From positions 229,224 through 293,223 of the forward strand of contig NZ_WOTA01000001.1 of NCBI RefSeq assembly GCF_011516825.1: a stretch of DNA of 64,000 nt, read 5' to 3'. Below the pieces are notes generated by a model that saw nothing but the letters and a program-made list of their open reading frames with translations, was not told the DNA's origin and did no database searches. Made by a program: the position numbers and the translations under genes. Below are positions 18,229 through 27,243 of the stretch, piece by piece (position 1 is the first letter of the stretch; each line of letters opens with the position of its first letter). The stretch is from Acetobacter oeni. GTDB taxonomy: Bacteria > Pseudomonadota > Alphaproteobacteria > Acetobacterales > Acetobacteraceae.

Positions 18229-20859
18229 ATGACAGGTACGATACCGATTGATGAAATGGTCGATGGCCGCGGGGGCGTACGTCCACACTGGCGCCGCCTG
18301 CTCGGCATCATCTCGGATATCGGTCACAGAGAACTGGTCGCGCGGCGCCATCACATCGGCCTGGCCCTCTCCGATCAGACCGGAATGCCGGTCCCCGCCG
18401 CCGACACCCTGTCATCCTCCCCGGAAAAGAAAGCCACAGGCCCGTTCGGCGTCCTCTGCGACCCGATCCCCCTGATCCTTCAGGCCGATGAGTTCGCCGC
18501 CCTGGAGGCCGGGATCATCCAGCGGGTCAAACTCCAGGAAGCCATCCTGCGGGATATCTTCGGCCCGCGAACCATCCTGGCGGAACGCCTGCTGCCGCCC
18601 GGCCTCGTCTGGGCCAATCACGGCTTCCTGCGCGGCGGCACGCCAGACGGCGCCTCCCCGCTGCCCGACCGGTTCTTCTCGTTCTACGCCGTGGACCTGG
18701 TGCGCGGCCCGGATGGAAGCTGGCGCGTGCTGGCCGATCGCGCCTCCCGCGCCAACGGCGCCGGCCTGGCCATCGAAAACCGCAGGCAGATGACCCGCGT
18801 TTTCCCGGAACTCTTCACCGGTCAGGAACTGCGCCGCCTGTCCCCGTTTCTGGACACATGGCAGGAAGCCCTCCAGCAGGACGGACTGAACGAGACCTCC
18901 AACCCCGGCCTGGCGCTGCTGACCCCCGGCCCGACCAGCCCCCACTGGGGCGAACACGTCATCCTCTCCCGCGAACTCGGCTGCACCCTGGCCGAAGCCG
19001 GTGATCTGACCGTGCGAGACGGCGAACTCTGGCTCAAAACAATCCGCGGATTGCGCCGTGTCGATGTGCTCCTCATCCGCCAGAACGCCGATACGGTCGA
19101 TCCCCTCGAACTCGAAGGCCACGGCACCGCCGGAATCGCCGGCCTGCTCGATGCCGCCCGCGCCGGATCGGTCCGGCTGCTGAACGATCCGAGAGTCGGA
19201 TTTGTCGAAGCCCCCGGACTGACCCCGTTCCTGGCCCCGCTCTGCGGCCACCTGCTGGGTGAGGCCCCGCTGCTCGAAAACATCGAAACAATCTGGCTGG
19301 GCGACGCTCTCGGTCACGCGTTTCTCGATAAAACCCTGTTCCCGCCAGAGGTGAGGGCAGGGGACGACACGCAGGACGACAGCGCCCGCTGGATCATCGC
19401 CTCCGCCCTGAACGCCGGTCTCCCCGTGCACAGACTCGCCGGTCAGGATGCCACCCGCCGCAAAACCCTGGAAAACAAGGTCAGAGCCGCCCCCTGGCGC
19501 TACATCGCCTACCGCGAACCCGTCGTCTCCGTCGCGCCGACAGTCGCCGAAAAAGGAATCGTGCCCGCACCCGTCGTGCTCCGCCTCTTCGCGGCCTTCG
19601 ACGGCACGGAATGGACCGTGCTCCCCGGCGGAACGGGCCGCGTATTCCCGGAGGGCGAAGCCGTCACCATCGAACCGATCGCCGGGTCGCAACTCACCAA
19701 AGACGTGTGGGTCACAACCGACGAACGCTTTGCCCCACGCGAACACGCGGTCACGCTTGCGCGCCCGCTTCCCATCCGTCGCTCCCAGGGCGACCTTCCC
19801 AGCCGCGCCGCCGACGATTTCTTCTGGCTCGGCCGCTATCTCGAACAGCTCGAAGGCGCCGCCAGACTCCTCCACGTCGTCCTCGCCCACCTGTCCGGAC
19901 CGGACCCGTCCCCCCGCGAGCGCGCCGATCTGGACGTTCTGATGCGTCAGATGCGCAGCGCCGGGCTCATCAGCGACGTCTCCTTCTCAGGTTACGCCGT
20001 GGCCGGCATGATCAGGGAGCTGTCCGCCGCCGCCGGACCGGACGGGCTCTTCGTCCGCCTGCTCCGCAAAATCATCCGCCTGGTGCCGGAACTGACCGAC
20101 CGGCTGACCCGCGAGATGCGCGATTTCATCACCCACAACGCACACGCCATCCTGCGCGAAATCGAAAAGCGGCCCTCCCGAAGCGATTCCGCCCGCATGC
20201 GCGATTTCCTGAACGGACTCACCGGGCGCCTGCTGGCCTACGGCGCCACCCTGTCCGGCCTGGCCGCGGAAAACATGGTCCGCTCGGGCGGCCGCCAGTT
20301 CCTGGACCTCGGACGCCGCATCGAACGCGCCGCCACGGTGCTGATCAGCTGCGCCGGCATCCTCGAACAGCCGGACGTCCATCAGCGCGGTCGCATGGAA
20401 GGTGCGCTGCGACTCATGCTCGAACTCTGCGACAGCGTCATCACCTACCGCTCCCGTTATTTCAGCGTCGTCCAGCCCGCCCCCGTGCTCGACCTCCTGC
20501 TGCTCGATGACGATAATCCCCGTGGCGTCGGCTTCCAGCTCGCCGCCCTGCGCGACTCCCTCTCGGAACTGGCCTCGGAAGACGAAAGCGCCGCCCCCGC
20601 CACCCAGCGCGCGGCCTCGGCGGAACTGGCCGCCTCCGCCGGTAGCATCATCGGAATGCTCTCCTGCCTCGTCTCCTCCGTGATGAACGACCCGGATCAG
20701 GACCGCGCCGCCGCCGCCCTGCCGGAAGCCCTGCGCCAGGCACACGCCTCGGTCATGCTGCTCTCCACGGAAATCGGCCGCTGCTATTTCGCCGTCCTGC
20801 ACTCGCAGCGCGTCGTCGGCATCACGGAAGACGACAGACCGGACGAGACCGGCGCATGA
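18229..20859 (+). CDS. Circularly permuted ATP-grasp / alpha-E (DUF403) fusion protein
   Basis: This 876-residue protein joins two domains usually encoded as separate neighbouring genes. The first ~480 residues match the circularly permuted ATP-grasp type 2 family (glutathionylspermidine-synthase-like): FYAVDLVRGPDGSWRVLADR, the GLALLTPGP strand and a DVLLIRQN segment. After a short linker, LPSRAADDFFWLGRYLEQLEGAARLL begins the helical alpha-E domain, which runs to the end. It would ligate an amine or amino acid to a carboxylate using ATP. ATG 18229 is chosen; an ATG at 18178 also fits but neither has a strong ribosome binding site. The stop overlaps the next start (ATGA), tying it to the transglutaminase. 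Confidence 0.88.
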   Translation: MTGTIPIDEMVDGRGGVRPHWRRLLGIISDIGHRELVARRHHIGLALSDQTGMPVPAADTLSSSPEKKATGPFGVLCDPIPLILQADEFAALEAGIIQRVKLQEAILRDIFGPRTILAERLLPPGLVWANHGFLRGGTPDGASPLPDRFFSFYAVDLVRGPDGSWRVLADRASRANGAGLAIENRRQMTRVFPELFTGQELRRLSPFLDTWQEALQQDGLNETSNPGLALLTPGPTSPHWGEHVILSRELGCTLAEAGDLTVRDGELWLKTIRGLRRVDVLLIRQNADTVDPLELEGHGTAGIAGLLDAARAGSVRLLNDPRVGFVEAPGLTPFLAPLCGHLLGEAPLLENIETIWLGDALGHAFLDKTLFPPEVRAGDDTQDDSARWIIASALNAGLPVHRLAGQDATRRKTLENKVRAAPWRYIAYREPVVSVAPTVAEKGIVPAPVVLRLFAAFDGTEWTVLPGGTGRVFPEGEAVTIEPIAGSQLTKDVWVTTDERFAPREHAVTLARPLPIRRSQGDLPSRAADDFFWLGRYLEQLEGAARLLHVVLAHLSGPDPSPRERADLDVLMRQMRSAGLISDVSFSGYAVAGMIRELSAAAGPDGLFVRLLRKIIRLVPELTDRLTREMRDFITHNAHAILREIEKRPSRSDSARMRDFLNGLTGRLLAYGATLSGLAAENMVRSGGRQFLDLGRRIERAATVLISCAGILEQPDVHQRGRMEGALRLMLELCDSVITYRSRYFSVVQPAPVLDLLLLDDDNPRGVGFQLAALRDSLSELASEDESAAPATQRAASAELAASAGSIIGMLSCLVSSVMNDPDQDRAAAALPEALRQAHASVMLLSTEIGRCYFAVLHSQRVVGITEDDRPDETGA

Positions 20860-21791
20860 TTTACCGCGTGCGTCACGCCACGTCCTATACTTACGGCAGC
20901 CCCGTCGAGCTGGCCTCGCATGTGCTCCACGTCACCCCGCGCGATTTTCCCGGCCAGCGCGTCATCTGGACCCGCCTCGACTGCGACCCCCTGCCGGTCC
21001 GCCGCCGCGCCGGCGCCGATCACTTCGGCAACCGGATCTTCTGGCTGTTCCACGAGGCCCCCCACAGCCGGTTCGATGTCGTCGCCACGTCGGAAGTGGA
21101 GGTGTTGTTCGACCCTCTGCCACCCGTCGGACTCACCCCGGCCTGGGAAGACGCGGCAGCCCTCGCATTGCAGGATTCCGACGTCTCGCAATATCTTTTC
21201 GACGGCGTGATGTGCCCCGCCTCCGCCGCCGCAGGCGCCTACGCCGCTCAGTCCTTTCCCGCCGGCCGGCCGGTCCTCGAAGGACTGCTCGACTTCAATC
21301 GGCGGGTGTTCAGCGAATTCCGCTTCCGGTCCGGCGTGACCTCCCTGCGAACGACCATCGACGAAATCCTGACCCGCAGAGAAGGCGTCTGCCAGGATTT
21401 CACCCATCTCATGCTGAGCGGCCTGCGCCGGCTCGGCCTGCCCGCGCGATACACCTCCGGCTATATCCGCACCCGTCCCGCACCAGGGCAGAAACGGCGC
21501 CTCGGAGCCGACGTGTCCCATGCCTGGGTCGGCGTCTGGCTCGGACCGGAGCATGGCTGGATCGGGCTCGACCCCACCAACGGCATCGTCGTGCGCGACG
21601 AACACGTCGTCCTCGGCTGGGGACGCGATTACGCCGATATCAGTCCCGTCAGAGGCCTGATCCTCGGCGGCGGCAACGATTCCCTCCGCGTCGGCGTGGA
21701 TCTCGTTCCGGCCGACGAATGGGACCATGACCCCGCGCTCCAGGCCCTCGGCGCCGTCCCGCCCGACATGGAACCGGGCATCGTCGCCTGA
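20856..21791 (+). CDS. Transglutaminase-like cysteine protease family protein
   Basis: This 311-residue protein is the compact transglutaminase of the operon. It has the bacterial N-terminal beta domain and a core with Cys179 (EGVCQDF), His222 (VSHAWVG) and Asp239 (GLDPTNG), a complete catalytic triad. Its start is coupled to the ATP-grasp/alpha-E gene by a four-base overlap. It probably hydrolyses or transfers a peptide/amide bond; with the larger transglutaminase at 13473 the operon encodes two papain-fold enzymes around one ligase and one metallopeptidase. No signal peptide is seen, so it acts in the cytoplasm unless exported by other means. Confidence 0.9.
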   Translation: MIYRVRHATSYTYGSPVELASHVLHVTPRDFPGQRVIWTRLDCDPLPVRRRAGADHFGNRIFWLFHEAPHSRFDVVATSEVEVLFDPLPPVGLTPAWEDAAALALQDSDVSQYLFDGVMCPASAAAGAYAAQSFPAGRPVLEGLLDFNRRVFSEFRFRSGVTSLRTTIDEILTRREGVCQDFTHLMLSGLRRLGLPARYTSGYIRTRPAPGQKRRLGADVSHAWVGVWLGPEHGWIGLDPTNGIVVRDEHVVLGWGRDYADISPVRGLILGGGNDSLRVGVDLVPADEWDHDPALQALGAVPPDMEPGIVA

Positions 21792-21798
21792 CCCGCGG

Positions 21799-22797
21799 CT
21801 ACGGAAAAGCCAGCCTGACCGATACCGCGCAATGATCCGATAACTGAGCCGGCGTCACGCCCGGATCGCGATACGTCATCACACGCAGACTGTCTGCCGT
21901 CAGCCAGTCGCGCGCCTGACCGCCCAGCAGAATATGGTCGATGAAATATTCCCCGCCCCAGCACGGGCTCGCCCGCCCCGCCGTTGTCAGCCGCATCGGC
22001 GTATCCCGGGTCAGAGACAGAAAATAAGGATCGCCCGCCGTCATGCGCCGGTTGAAATCCCCGAGAATCGCAAACGCCTCCCCCGAATCATTCCGCTCAA
22101 GCGCCCAGTCATCGAGAACGGCAAACTGACTCCTGAGCGTCGGACAGGCATGCTGCCGCTCCGTCCACGTATTCTCCCAGCAACCCGTCTTGAGATGCAC
22201 GACAAGCAGACGCAGAGACGCCCTGCCATCACTGACCGTAATATCCAGCCCGCTGCGCAAAGCATGAGGCGCATCGGGCGGATAAACATTCAGCGCCGTC
22301 AGAACAGGATTCTGTGTGACATTCAGCGAACCGCGAATGGCCACGCCAACCTGCTGCGCCACATGATCGCCCGACATGATGATCCGGTAACCGGGTGGCC
22401 GGAATACGCGCGCCGCGATCGGCGCGCCATCCACTTCCTGAAACCCGATAATATCGGCGTCAAGATGATCGGCATAAGCCGCAAGCCGCGCAATATCGGC
22501 ATCGTTCCGCCGGTAAATACCATCGGGTAACGCCGGATCGCCCGCGGCCCGCGATGTCAGCCAGCCAAGATTCCACGTCGCAAGTTTGAGAGAAGTCGCA
22601 AACCCCGCCCCCGGCTGCCACACAACCGGCAGAACCAGCAGCAGACCGGAAAAAACAATCCCCGCCCGGGCGGCAGCCGGCGCGCCCTTAGCCGACCTGC
22701 GCGGGCGCTGTCTGTAAACGTGAAATAGCGGTCTCGATGGAAATCGTCCTGCGCGTTTCTTCGTCGAGAACCAGAACCTCACCCGTGCCGATATCAT
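21799..22797 (-). CDS. Endonuclease/exonuclease/phosphatase family protein
   Basis: The EEP fold is recognised from the ordered motifs LATWNLGWL, IGFQEVDG, a GDFNRRM loop and SDHCAV. These supply the metal and phosphate ligands of DNase I-like enzymes. A hydrophobic stretch (GIVFSGLLLVLPVVW) lies just before the catalytic domain, so the protein is probably exported or membrane anchored. The longest ATG start (22797) overlaps the carbonic anhydrase gene by 110 bases and gives a 40-residue basic leader before the hydrophobic core; GTG codons at 22782 and inside the hydrophobic core are alternatives. The start is therefore uncertain. Its substrate could be DNA, a phospholipid or a phosphoinositide. 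Confidence 0.8.
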   Translation of the reverse strand: MISARVRFWFSTKKRAGRFPSRPLFHVYRQRPRRSAKGAPAAARAGIVFSGLLLVLPVVWQPGAGFATSLKLATWNLGWLTSRAAGDPALPDGIYRRNDADIARLAAYADHLDADIIGFQEVDGAPIAARVFRPPGYRIIMSGDHVAQQVGVAIRGSLNVTQNPVLTALNVYPPDAPHALRSGLDITVSDGRASLRLLVVHLKTGCWENTWTERQHACPTLRSQFAVLDDWALERNDSGEAFAILGDFNRRMTAGDPYFLSLTRDTPMRLTTAGRASPCWGGEYFIDHILLGGQARDWLTADSLRVMTYRDPGVTPAQLSDHCAVSVRLAFP

Positions 22798-23365
22798 AAA
22801 ACCAGCCTTGCAGGATCAGTTTCCGGCGCGCAAGAGCCGCCGCGACGGACGGATGCGTCCGCAGATGAGAGATCTGCAACAGTACATTCTGCTCGGCAAG
22901 ACTTCTGACCGTCGCCGGCCCCGCATTCTCGCTCGCCAGAGCCACGGCACGCGCCGTCTCGGCATTCCGCAGCCAGGATTTCACCGTCGGCATGTTCTCC
23001 AGCTTCTCCGGATTGAGCAGAGCCGTCATCGCGCCGCAATTCGAATGTCCGCAGACAATAATACTGGAAACTCCAAGCGCCAGTACTGCGTATTCAATCG
23101 CCGACGAAACGCCTCCAAGCATTTCACCATAGGCCGGAACAATATTGCCAATATTACGCAGGATAAAAAGATTTCCAGGGTCCGTCTGTGTGATCAGACC
23201 CGGACTCACACGGCTGTCCGCGCAGGCAATAAACAGCGTGCCCGGCGCCTGACTTTCCGCAAGCCCCTTAAACAGGGCCTCTTTCTCTGGAAATACGTGC
23301 GTATTGAAATATTCGACGCCGTGCAGAAGGGCAATCAGACTGTCTTTAGCGGTTTTATTCGCCAT
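22688..23365 (-). CDS. Beta-class carbonic anhydrase
   Basis: This 225-residue protein has all zinc and catalytic residues of beta carbonic anhydrases: Cys48, Asp50 and Arg52 in ACADSRVSP, then His107 and Cys110 in GHSNCGAM. It interconverts CO2 and bicarbonate in the cytoplasm, supplying carboxylases and buffering pH, which is relevant for an acid-tolerant organism. The ATG has GGAG at a suitable distance. The downstream EEP-family gene overlaps its 3' end, so the two are probably cotranscribed. The upstream 460 bases are non-coding and shared with the divergent NrtR-like gene. Confidence 0.96.
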   Translation of the reverse strand: MANKTAKDSLIALLHGVEYFNTHVFPEKEALFKGLAESQAPGTLFIACADSRVSPGLITQTDPGNLFILRNIGNIVPAYGEMLGGVSSAIEYAVLALGVSSIIVCGHSNCGAMTALLNPEKLENMPTVKSWLRNAETARAVALASENAGPATVRSLAEQNVLLQISHLRTHPSVAAALARRKLILQGWFYDIGTGEVLVLDEETRRTISIETAISRLQTAPAQVG

Positions 23366-23830
23366 TCTGTTTCTCCATGTAAGAGGCCGACATCAGACAT
23401 CACGCAGTATCACGCCGTCGCGCAAACAAGAATGCTCATCATGGTACGGAGTTCCTGAAAGACAGAAATTGTAACAGAGACGAAACCCCGGGACATATGA
23501 CTGGCACGGATGATTGCTTTGCAGTGACAGTTCTGCTTGTCCTGCCGTGCTTATGCCGCAATGTTTTCGGGTGCGCGCGCAATCCCGATGATTGAGCCGT
23601 ATAATCGCCAGCAGCCGGACAGGGGAGAACCGGCCGGACCAGGCAGGAAGCGGGGACGGCGGAAGTAAGCGAAGACGTCGGGCATCAGGCGCCGCGTCCT
23701 CAGGCATTATTGCCCGGATATAAGGTGGCCCGAAGGCATAGTTACGATGATCCGTCCATAAATGCGGGAGGGAGACCGGATCATCATCATTGCCGTCCCG
23801 ATTGCACTCAGCGCAGGAGAGCCGCATGTC
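23366..23830. other. Divergent intergenic region, carbonic anhydrase / NrtR-like gene
   Basis: 465 bases between two divergent genes. A TATAAT (23600-23605) with no clear -35 and a GGATATAAGG near 23715 are candidate promoter elements. Open frames crossing this region lack domain signatures. I see no RNA gene or obvious operator palindrome. Confidence 0.3.
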
Positions 23831-24772
23831 ATGACAGACACGCGCGGCGGCCTGCCAAAAGCTGTCCTCGAACATACGGGCGCAGGGGCAATAGCGGCCG
23901 TGCTGGAAAGCCTCCTTACACGGCAAAGGCGTTTCCCCGCCGCGAACGCCGAACAGCTGCCCGTGCGCGTGACACAGGCGGACGGCGCCGCCCGGATCGT
24001 CGAAATACCGCACCTCGTCACAACACGCATGAGCCTCGACGAGCCCGGATGGGTGCCCTGTTACGACATCCTGCCCTGGGAGAATCACCGCTCGGAAACC
24101 GATATCGAACAGGCCTCGTATCTCGGCGCGCAGCTTATGTACAAGACAGCGGCCGACGCAACTTCCCCGGACCTGACGCCTGAACAGTTGCTGCACCGTC
24201 GCCGCATGGGCATCCTGTTCGCGGTCAACGGTCGCACATGGCGCCCCGAACTGGCCACCGAGCGATGCGCCATCCTCGATCAGGCCGGCCTGCCGGAAGC
24301 AGGGCAGGGGAGCCCCCTCGCCGGCAGCCTGATCCCGGAATGTCGCCACTGGCTGGCAAGCGCCCTCAGCCATCTCCGGCGACCATTACGGTCGCTGTCC
24401 ATGCCAGCCGAACTGATGCCGGACCGGTTCACGATCCCGCAGTTTCAGGCCGCCGCCGAAGGCCTCCTCGGACAGGCGCTGGACAAACAGGTCTTCCGCC
24501 GGAACGCCATAAACAGCGGATTTCTGGAAGACACCGGCGGCCACAGCGATGAAGTCGCCGGGCGTCCGGCCAAACTGTTTCGATTCAGAATCGATTTTAC
24601 CGTCGCGCGCTCCATGCAGACCATGCCCCTCGCGCTCCCCCTGGCGGACGGCCTGGCCCGCTATGAAACCATCGATCTGCTGCTGAAACCCCTCGGCGAC
24701 GGCCCTCACTCCGATCGTGAAAAAACCACGCGGAACTCCCCGCCAGACCCCGGGACGGAAACCGACCCCTGA
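23831..24772 (+). CDS. NrtR-like (Nudix-related) transcriptional regulator of NAD metabolism
   Basis: The C-terminal 100 residues match the NrtR winged-helix: MPDRFTIPQFQAAAEGLLGQALDKQVFRRNAI, then a GRPAKLFRF wing, diagnostic of NrtR/NudR regulators. The N-terminal part is a Nudix-derived ligand domain without a recognisable catalytic Nudix box. NrtR proteins repress NAD synthesis genes and sense ADP-ribose or related nucleotides. The next gene is nadB, which supports that role. ATG 23831 with AGGAG eleven bases upstream is preferred; ATG 23762 with a longer N-terminus also fits. At about 313 residues it is longer than many NrtR proteins. Confidence 0.75.
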   Translation: MTDTRGGLPKAVLEHTGAGAIAAVLESLLTRQRRFPAANAEQLPVRVTQADGAARIVEIPHLVTTRMSLDEPGWVPCYDILPWENHRSETDIEQASYLGAQLMYKTAADATSPDLTPEQLLHRRRMGILFAVNGRTWRPELATERCAILDQAGLPEAGQGSPLAGSLIPECRHWLASALSHLRRPLRSLSMPAELMPDRFTIPQFQAAAEGLLGQALDKQVFRRNAINSGFLEDTGGHSDEVAGRPAKLFRFRIDFTVARSMQTMPLALPLADGLARYETIDLLLKPLGDGPHSDREKTTRNSPPDPGTETDP

Positions 24773-24964
24773 GCCCGCCCGCGCTCATGGCCCGCGCCCC
24801 GGTAACCCTTTGCTGACCATTCTCTGCAAAATACTCGTGCTGCGACGACCACGCACACCCGTCACCACGCCGCGCCAGACACCCGCTTCCGACCTCCGGG
24901 ATCCCGGCCGGAGGCAGCCATGGCGCCCGGTGCCGGAGCGTCGCCCGAAGAAAGGGAAACGCCG

Positions 24965-26470
24965 ATGACCACCGGAACAGATCCGCACGCCCTGCATGAA
25001 CAGCCCGTTATCGTGGGAGCCGGCGTCGCGGGCCTCATGACCGCGCTGCATTTCGGCAACAGACCCTGCGTGCTCGTGTCATGCGCCGAACAGCCCGGCA
25101 TCGGCGCCCTCCGATCCGGCGTCGCCGCCGCACTCGGCGCCGACGACACAGCCTCCGCCCGCGCCGGGCGAACACTCGAAAGAGCCGCCGGCCTCGCATG
25201 CCTCGAAACCGTGCAGTGCATCACCGCCGCCATGGGCAACGTCATCGACACGCTGGGTCGCTTCGGCATCCCCGTCGCGGCGGGTGCCCGCGATTCCGGT
25301 TACGCCCTGCACGCGGCCCTCCTCGCCGCCGTGCATGTGCGGCCGAACGTCACCATTCTCGCCCCGGCGGCACTCCGCCGTCTGGTCGTCGTCGATGGCC
25401 ACGTGCGCGGCGTCATCCTGGATACCGGCAGCCGCATGATCCCGCTCGACACGGACGCCGTCATCCTCGCGTCCGGCGGTACCTGCGGCCTGTATGATGA
25501 CGGTCTCAGCCCGGTAACCGCGATCGGCAGAAGTCTGGCCGTGGCCGCCCGCGCCGGCGCCGCATTGTCAGACCTGGAACTGGTCCATTTCCACCCGTTC
25601 GCCCTGTCGCTCGGCAACACCCCCGGCTCAGGAGTCGCAATCCCCTTCGAATTATATGGTCCCGATGCGATTCTGCACGACGAGCAGGGACAGAAACTCG
25701 AAGGCCACACGAACGACCCCGCCTATGTGGCCCGCGCCATTTACGAACGAAGAGCAGGCGGACACGCAGTCTTTCTCGATCTGCGAAAGATCGTCGCCGC
25801 CGGAACGCAAAATGCCGACCCGACGCTGAAATCCTTTCTTGCCCTTTGTCATGCCCGGGGAATCGACCCGGCAACACAGTCACTGCCGGTCAGACCCGCC
25901 GCCGCCTTCCACATCGGCGGACTCAAAACGGAGATCAGCGGCAGAACATCACTTCCCGGCCTGTGGGCCTGCGGAGAAGCCGCCTGTAACGGATTTCACG
26001 GTGCGTCCGTCCTGCACGGAAACCCGCTGCTTGAGGCCGTGGTCTGCAGCCGCTTCGCCGCCGAAGATGTCACCGGCCGGATGCCTGTGCCCTTTCGCGA
26101 TATTTCCGGCATCCACCCCGATCAGTCGCTCACAAAAGGCCTGCTGCCAGTTGTCAGAAAGAGCATGGCAGCGGCCATGGCACCGACACGCACGGAAGAA
26201 ACACTGGTCAGCGCCCTCATGCATGTCTCGCGATTTGCCGAATACGACGATGTCGCCCTCGTCGCCGAACTGATGTTTTTATCGGCTCTGAAACGAAACG
26301 AAAGTCGCGGCGCGCATTTCCGGGCCGACTTCCCGAAACCGGATGCAATCGCCCGCCATACCTCGTTCACCGCCACCGAAGCCCATACCGCCGTCAGACT
26401 GGTCGGCAGAGATCATCCCATCACCTGGTCACCGGACGCGCCGACGAAGACGGAACTGTTCACGACCTGA
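24965..26470 (+). CDS. nadB: L-aspartate oxidase
   Basis: This 501-residue flavoprotein oxidises L-aspartate to iminoaspartate, the first step of de novo NAD synthesis. The N-terminus has the FAD dinucleotide motif VIVGAGVAGLMTALH (residues 15-29). The substrate site segments ELVHFHPFAL and RPAAAFHIGG are present, and the C-terminal GLWACGEAACNGFHGASVLHGNPLLEA is the NadB/SdhA family signature with NadB-type divergence. ATG 24965 is preferred over an in-frame ATG 45 bases upstream because of the GGGAAA tract before it. nadA and nadC are not in the window. About 190 bases separate it from the NrtR-like gene, enough for its own promoter. Confidence 0.93.
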   Translation: MTTGTDPHALHEQPVIVGAGVAGLMTALHFGNRPCVLVSCAEQPGIGALRSGVAAALGADDTASARAGRTLERAAGLACLETVQCITAAMGNVIDTLGRFGIPVAAGARDSGYALHAALLAAVHVRPNVTILAPAALRRLVVVDGHVRGVILDTGSRMIPLDTDAVILASGGTCGLYDDGLSPVTAIGRSLAVAARAGAALSDLELVHFHPFALSLGNTPGSGVAIPFELYGPDAILHDEQGQKLEGHTNDPAYVARAIYERRAGGHAVFLDLRKIVAAGTQNADPTLKSFLALCHARGIDPATQSLPVRPAAAFHIGGLKTEISGRTSLPGLWACGEAACNGFHGASVLHGNPLLEAVVCSRFAAEDVTGRMPVPFRDISGIHPDQSLTKGLLPVVRKSMAAAMAPTRTEETLVSALMHVSRFAEYDDVALVAELMFLSALKRNESRGAHFRADFPKPDAIARHTSFTATEAHTAVRLVGRDHPITWSPDAPTKTELFTT

Positions 26471-26483
26471 ACCGCATACCGCC

Positions 26484-27176
26484 TCAGGACAAGAGACCCT
26501 GCGACGCAGCGCCGATCGTCCGTAACAGCGTGAAAGGCGCGTCCCAGACGCCGCCGGCCGCCTCCGCGCCGTCCTCCTCAGTCCCGACCGCAACGAAGTC
26601 TGCGGTCCGCATCAGCCGATCCGCCACGGCAGTCCCCTCAGACTCCGTTCCCGACACCACATATTCAGCAACAGCAGGCAATTCCATCACCTCTGTCCAC
26701 CAGCGAAGCAGGGCTACAGCTTCGGCATCGGATGTTTCGCTGAACGCACCAAAAGAAACGTAATCAGCGCCCTCCATACCCGCCTGCATCGCCAGATCCC
26801 GGCTCATGCCGCAGAACGCGCCAAGTTGCAGATCGTCTCCCAGCGCCTTCCGCGCCGCCACGACATCCGACGCATCCACATGAGCGCCATCGCAGCCCGT
26901 CGCGCGGGCCAGTGCCGGCAACCCGTCGAGCATCAGAGCAACCCCCTGCTCCTGGATCGGCCCGCGAAGCGCTTCAATCACGCCGGCCTGTACCTCACGT
27001 GGCCCCGGCGCAAGCCGGAGCCTTATCGCCGCAACCGGACAGGCCCGGAGCACCGGCTCAAGCCGGGGCAGAAATTGCGCGGCGTCCGAAATAACCGGCG
27101 TCACAAGATATAATTCGGATCGTGCGCCTTCGTCCGGTGTTTCATTCTGCGCTGCTGTCATCGTGCTGTCCGTCAT
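26484..27176 (-). CDS. Thiamine phosphate synthase-like protein
   Basis: The protein of about 230 residues has the TIM-barrel arrangement of ThiE/TenI: an N-terminal LYLVTPVI strand, RLRLAPGPREVQ, DGAHVDASD and GADYVSFGAF. In true ThiE these positions bind the pyrimidine and thiazole phosphates (RxK, DGxHxGxxD and GxGPxFxTxTK). Here Lys and the glycine pattern differ, so activity as thiamine phosphate pyrophosphorylase is likely but not assured; a degenerate or TenI-like role is possible. ATG 27176 is selected, 27161 is the alternative. It follows an uncharacterised gene by 67 bases on the same strand. No TPP riboswitch is visible in that gap. Confidence 0.7.
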   Translation of the reverse strand: MTDSTMTAAQNETPDEGARSELYLVTPVISDAAQFLPRLEPVLRACPVAAIRLRLAPGPREVQAGVIEALRGPIQEQGVALMLDGLPALARATGCDGAHVDASDVVAARKALGDDLQLGAFCGMSRDLAMQAGMEGADYVSFGAFSETSDAEAVALLRWWTEVMELPAVAEYVVSGTESEGTAVADRLMRTADFVAVGTEEDGAEAAGGVWDAPFTLLRTIGAASQGLLS

Positions 27177-27243
27177 GACCACCGCATATGCTCCGCAAGC
27201 GTTTCCCTGTCTACGAGTCCCGAAAATTACATCGCCCGCGGGC

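Noticed and set aside
23393..24373. Minus-strand frame overlapping the NrtR-like gene
   Set aside because: No recognisable fold; the plus-strand gene has a clear NrtR helix-turn-helix.
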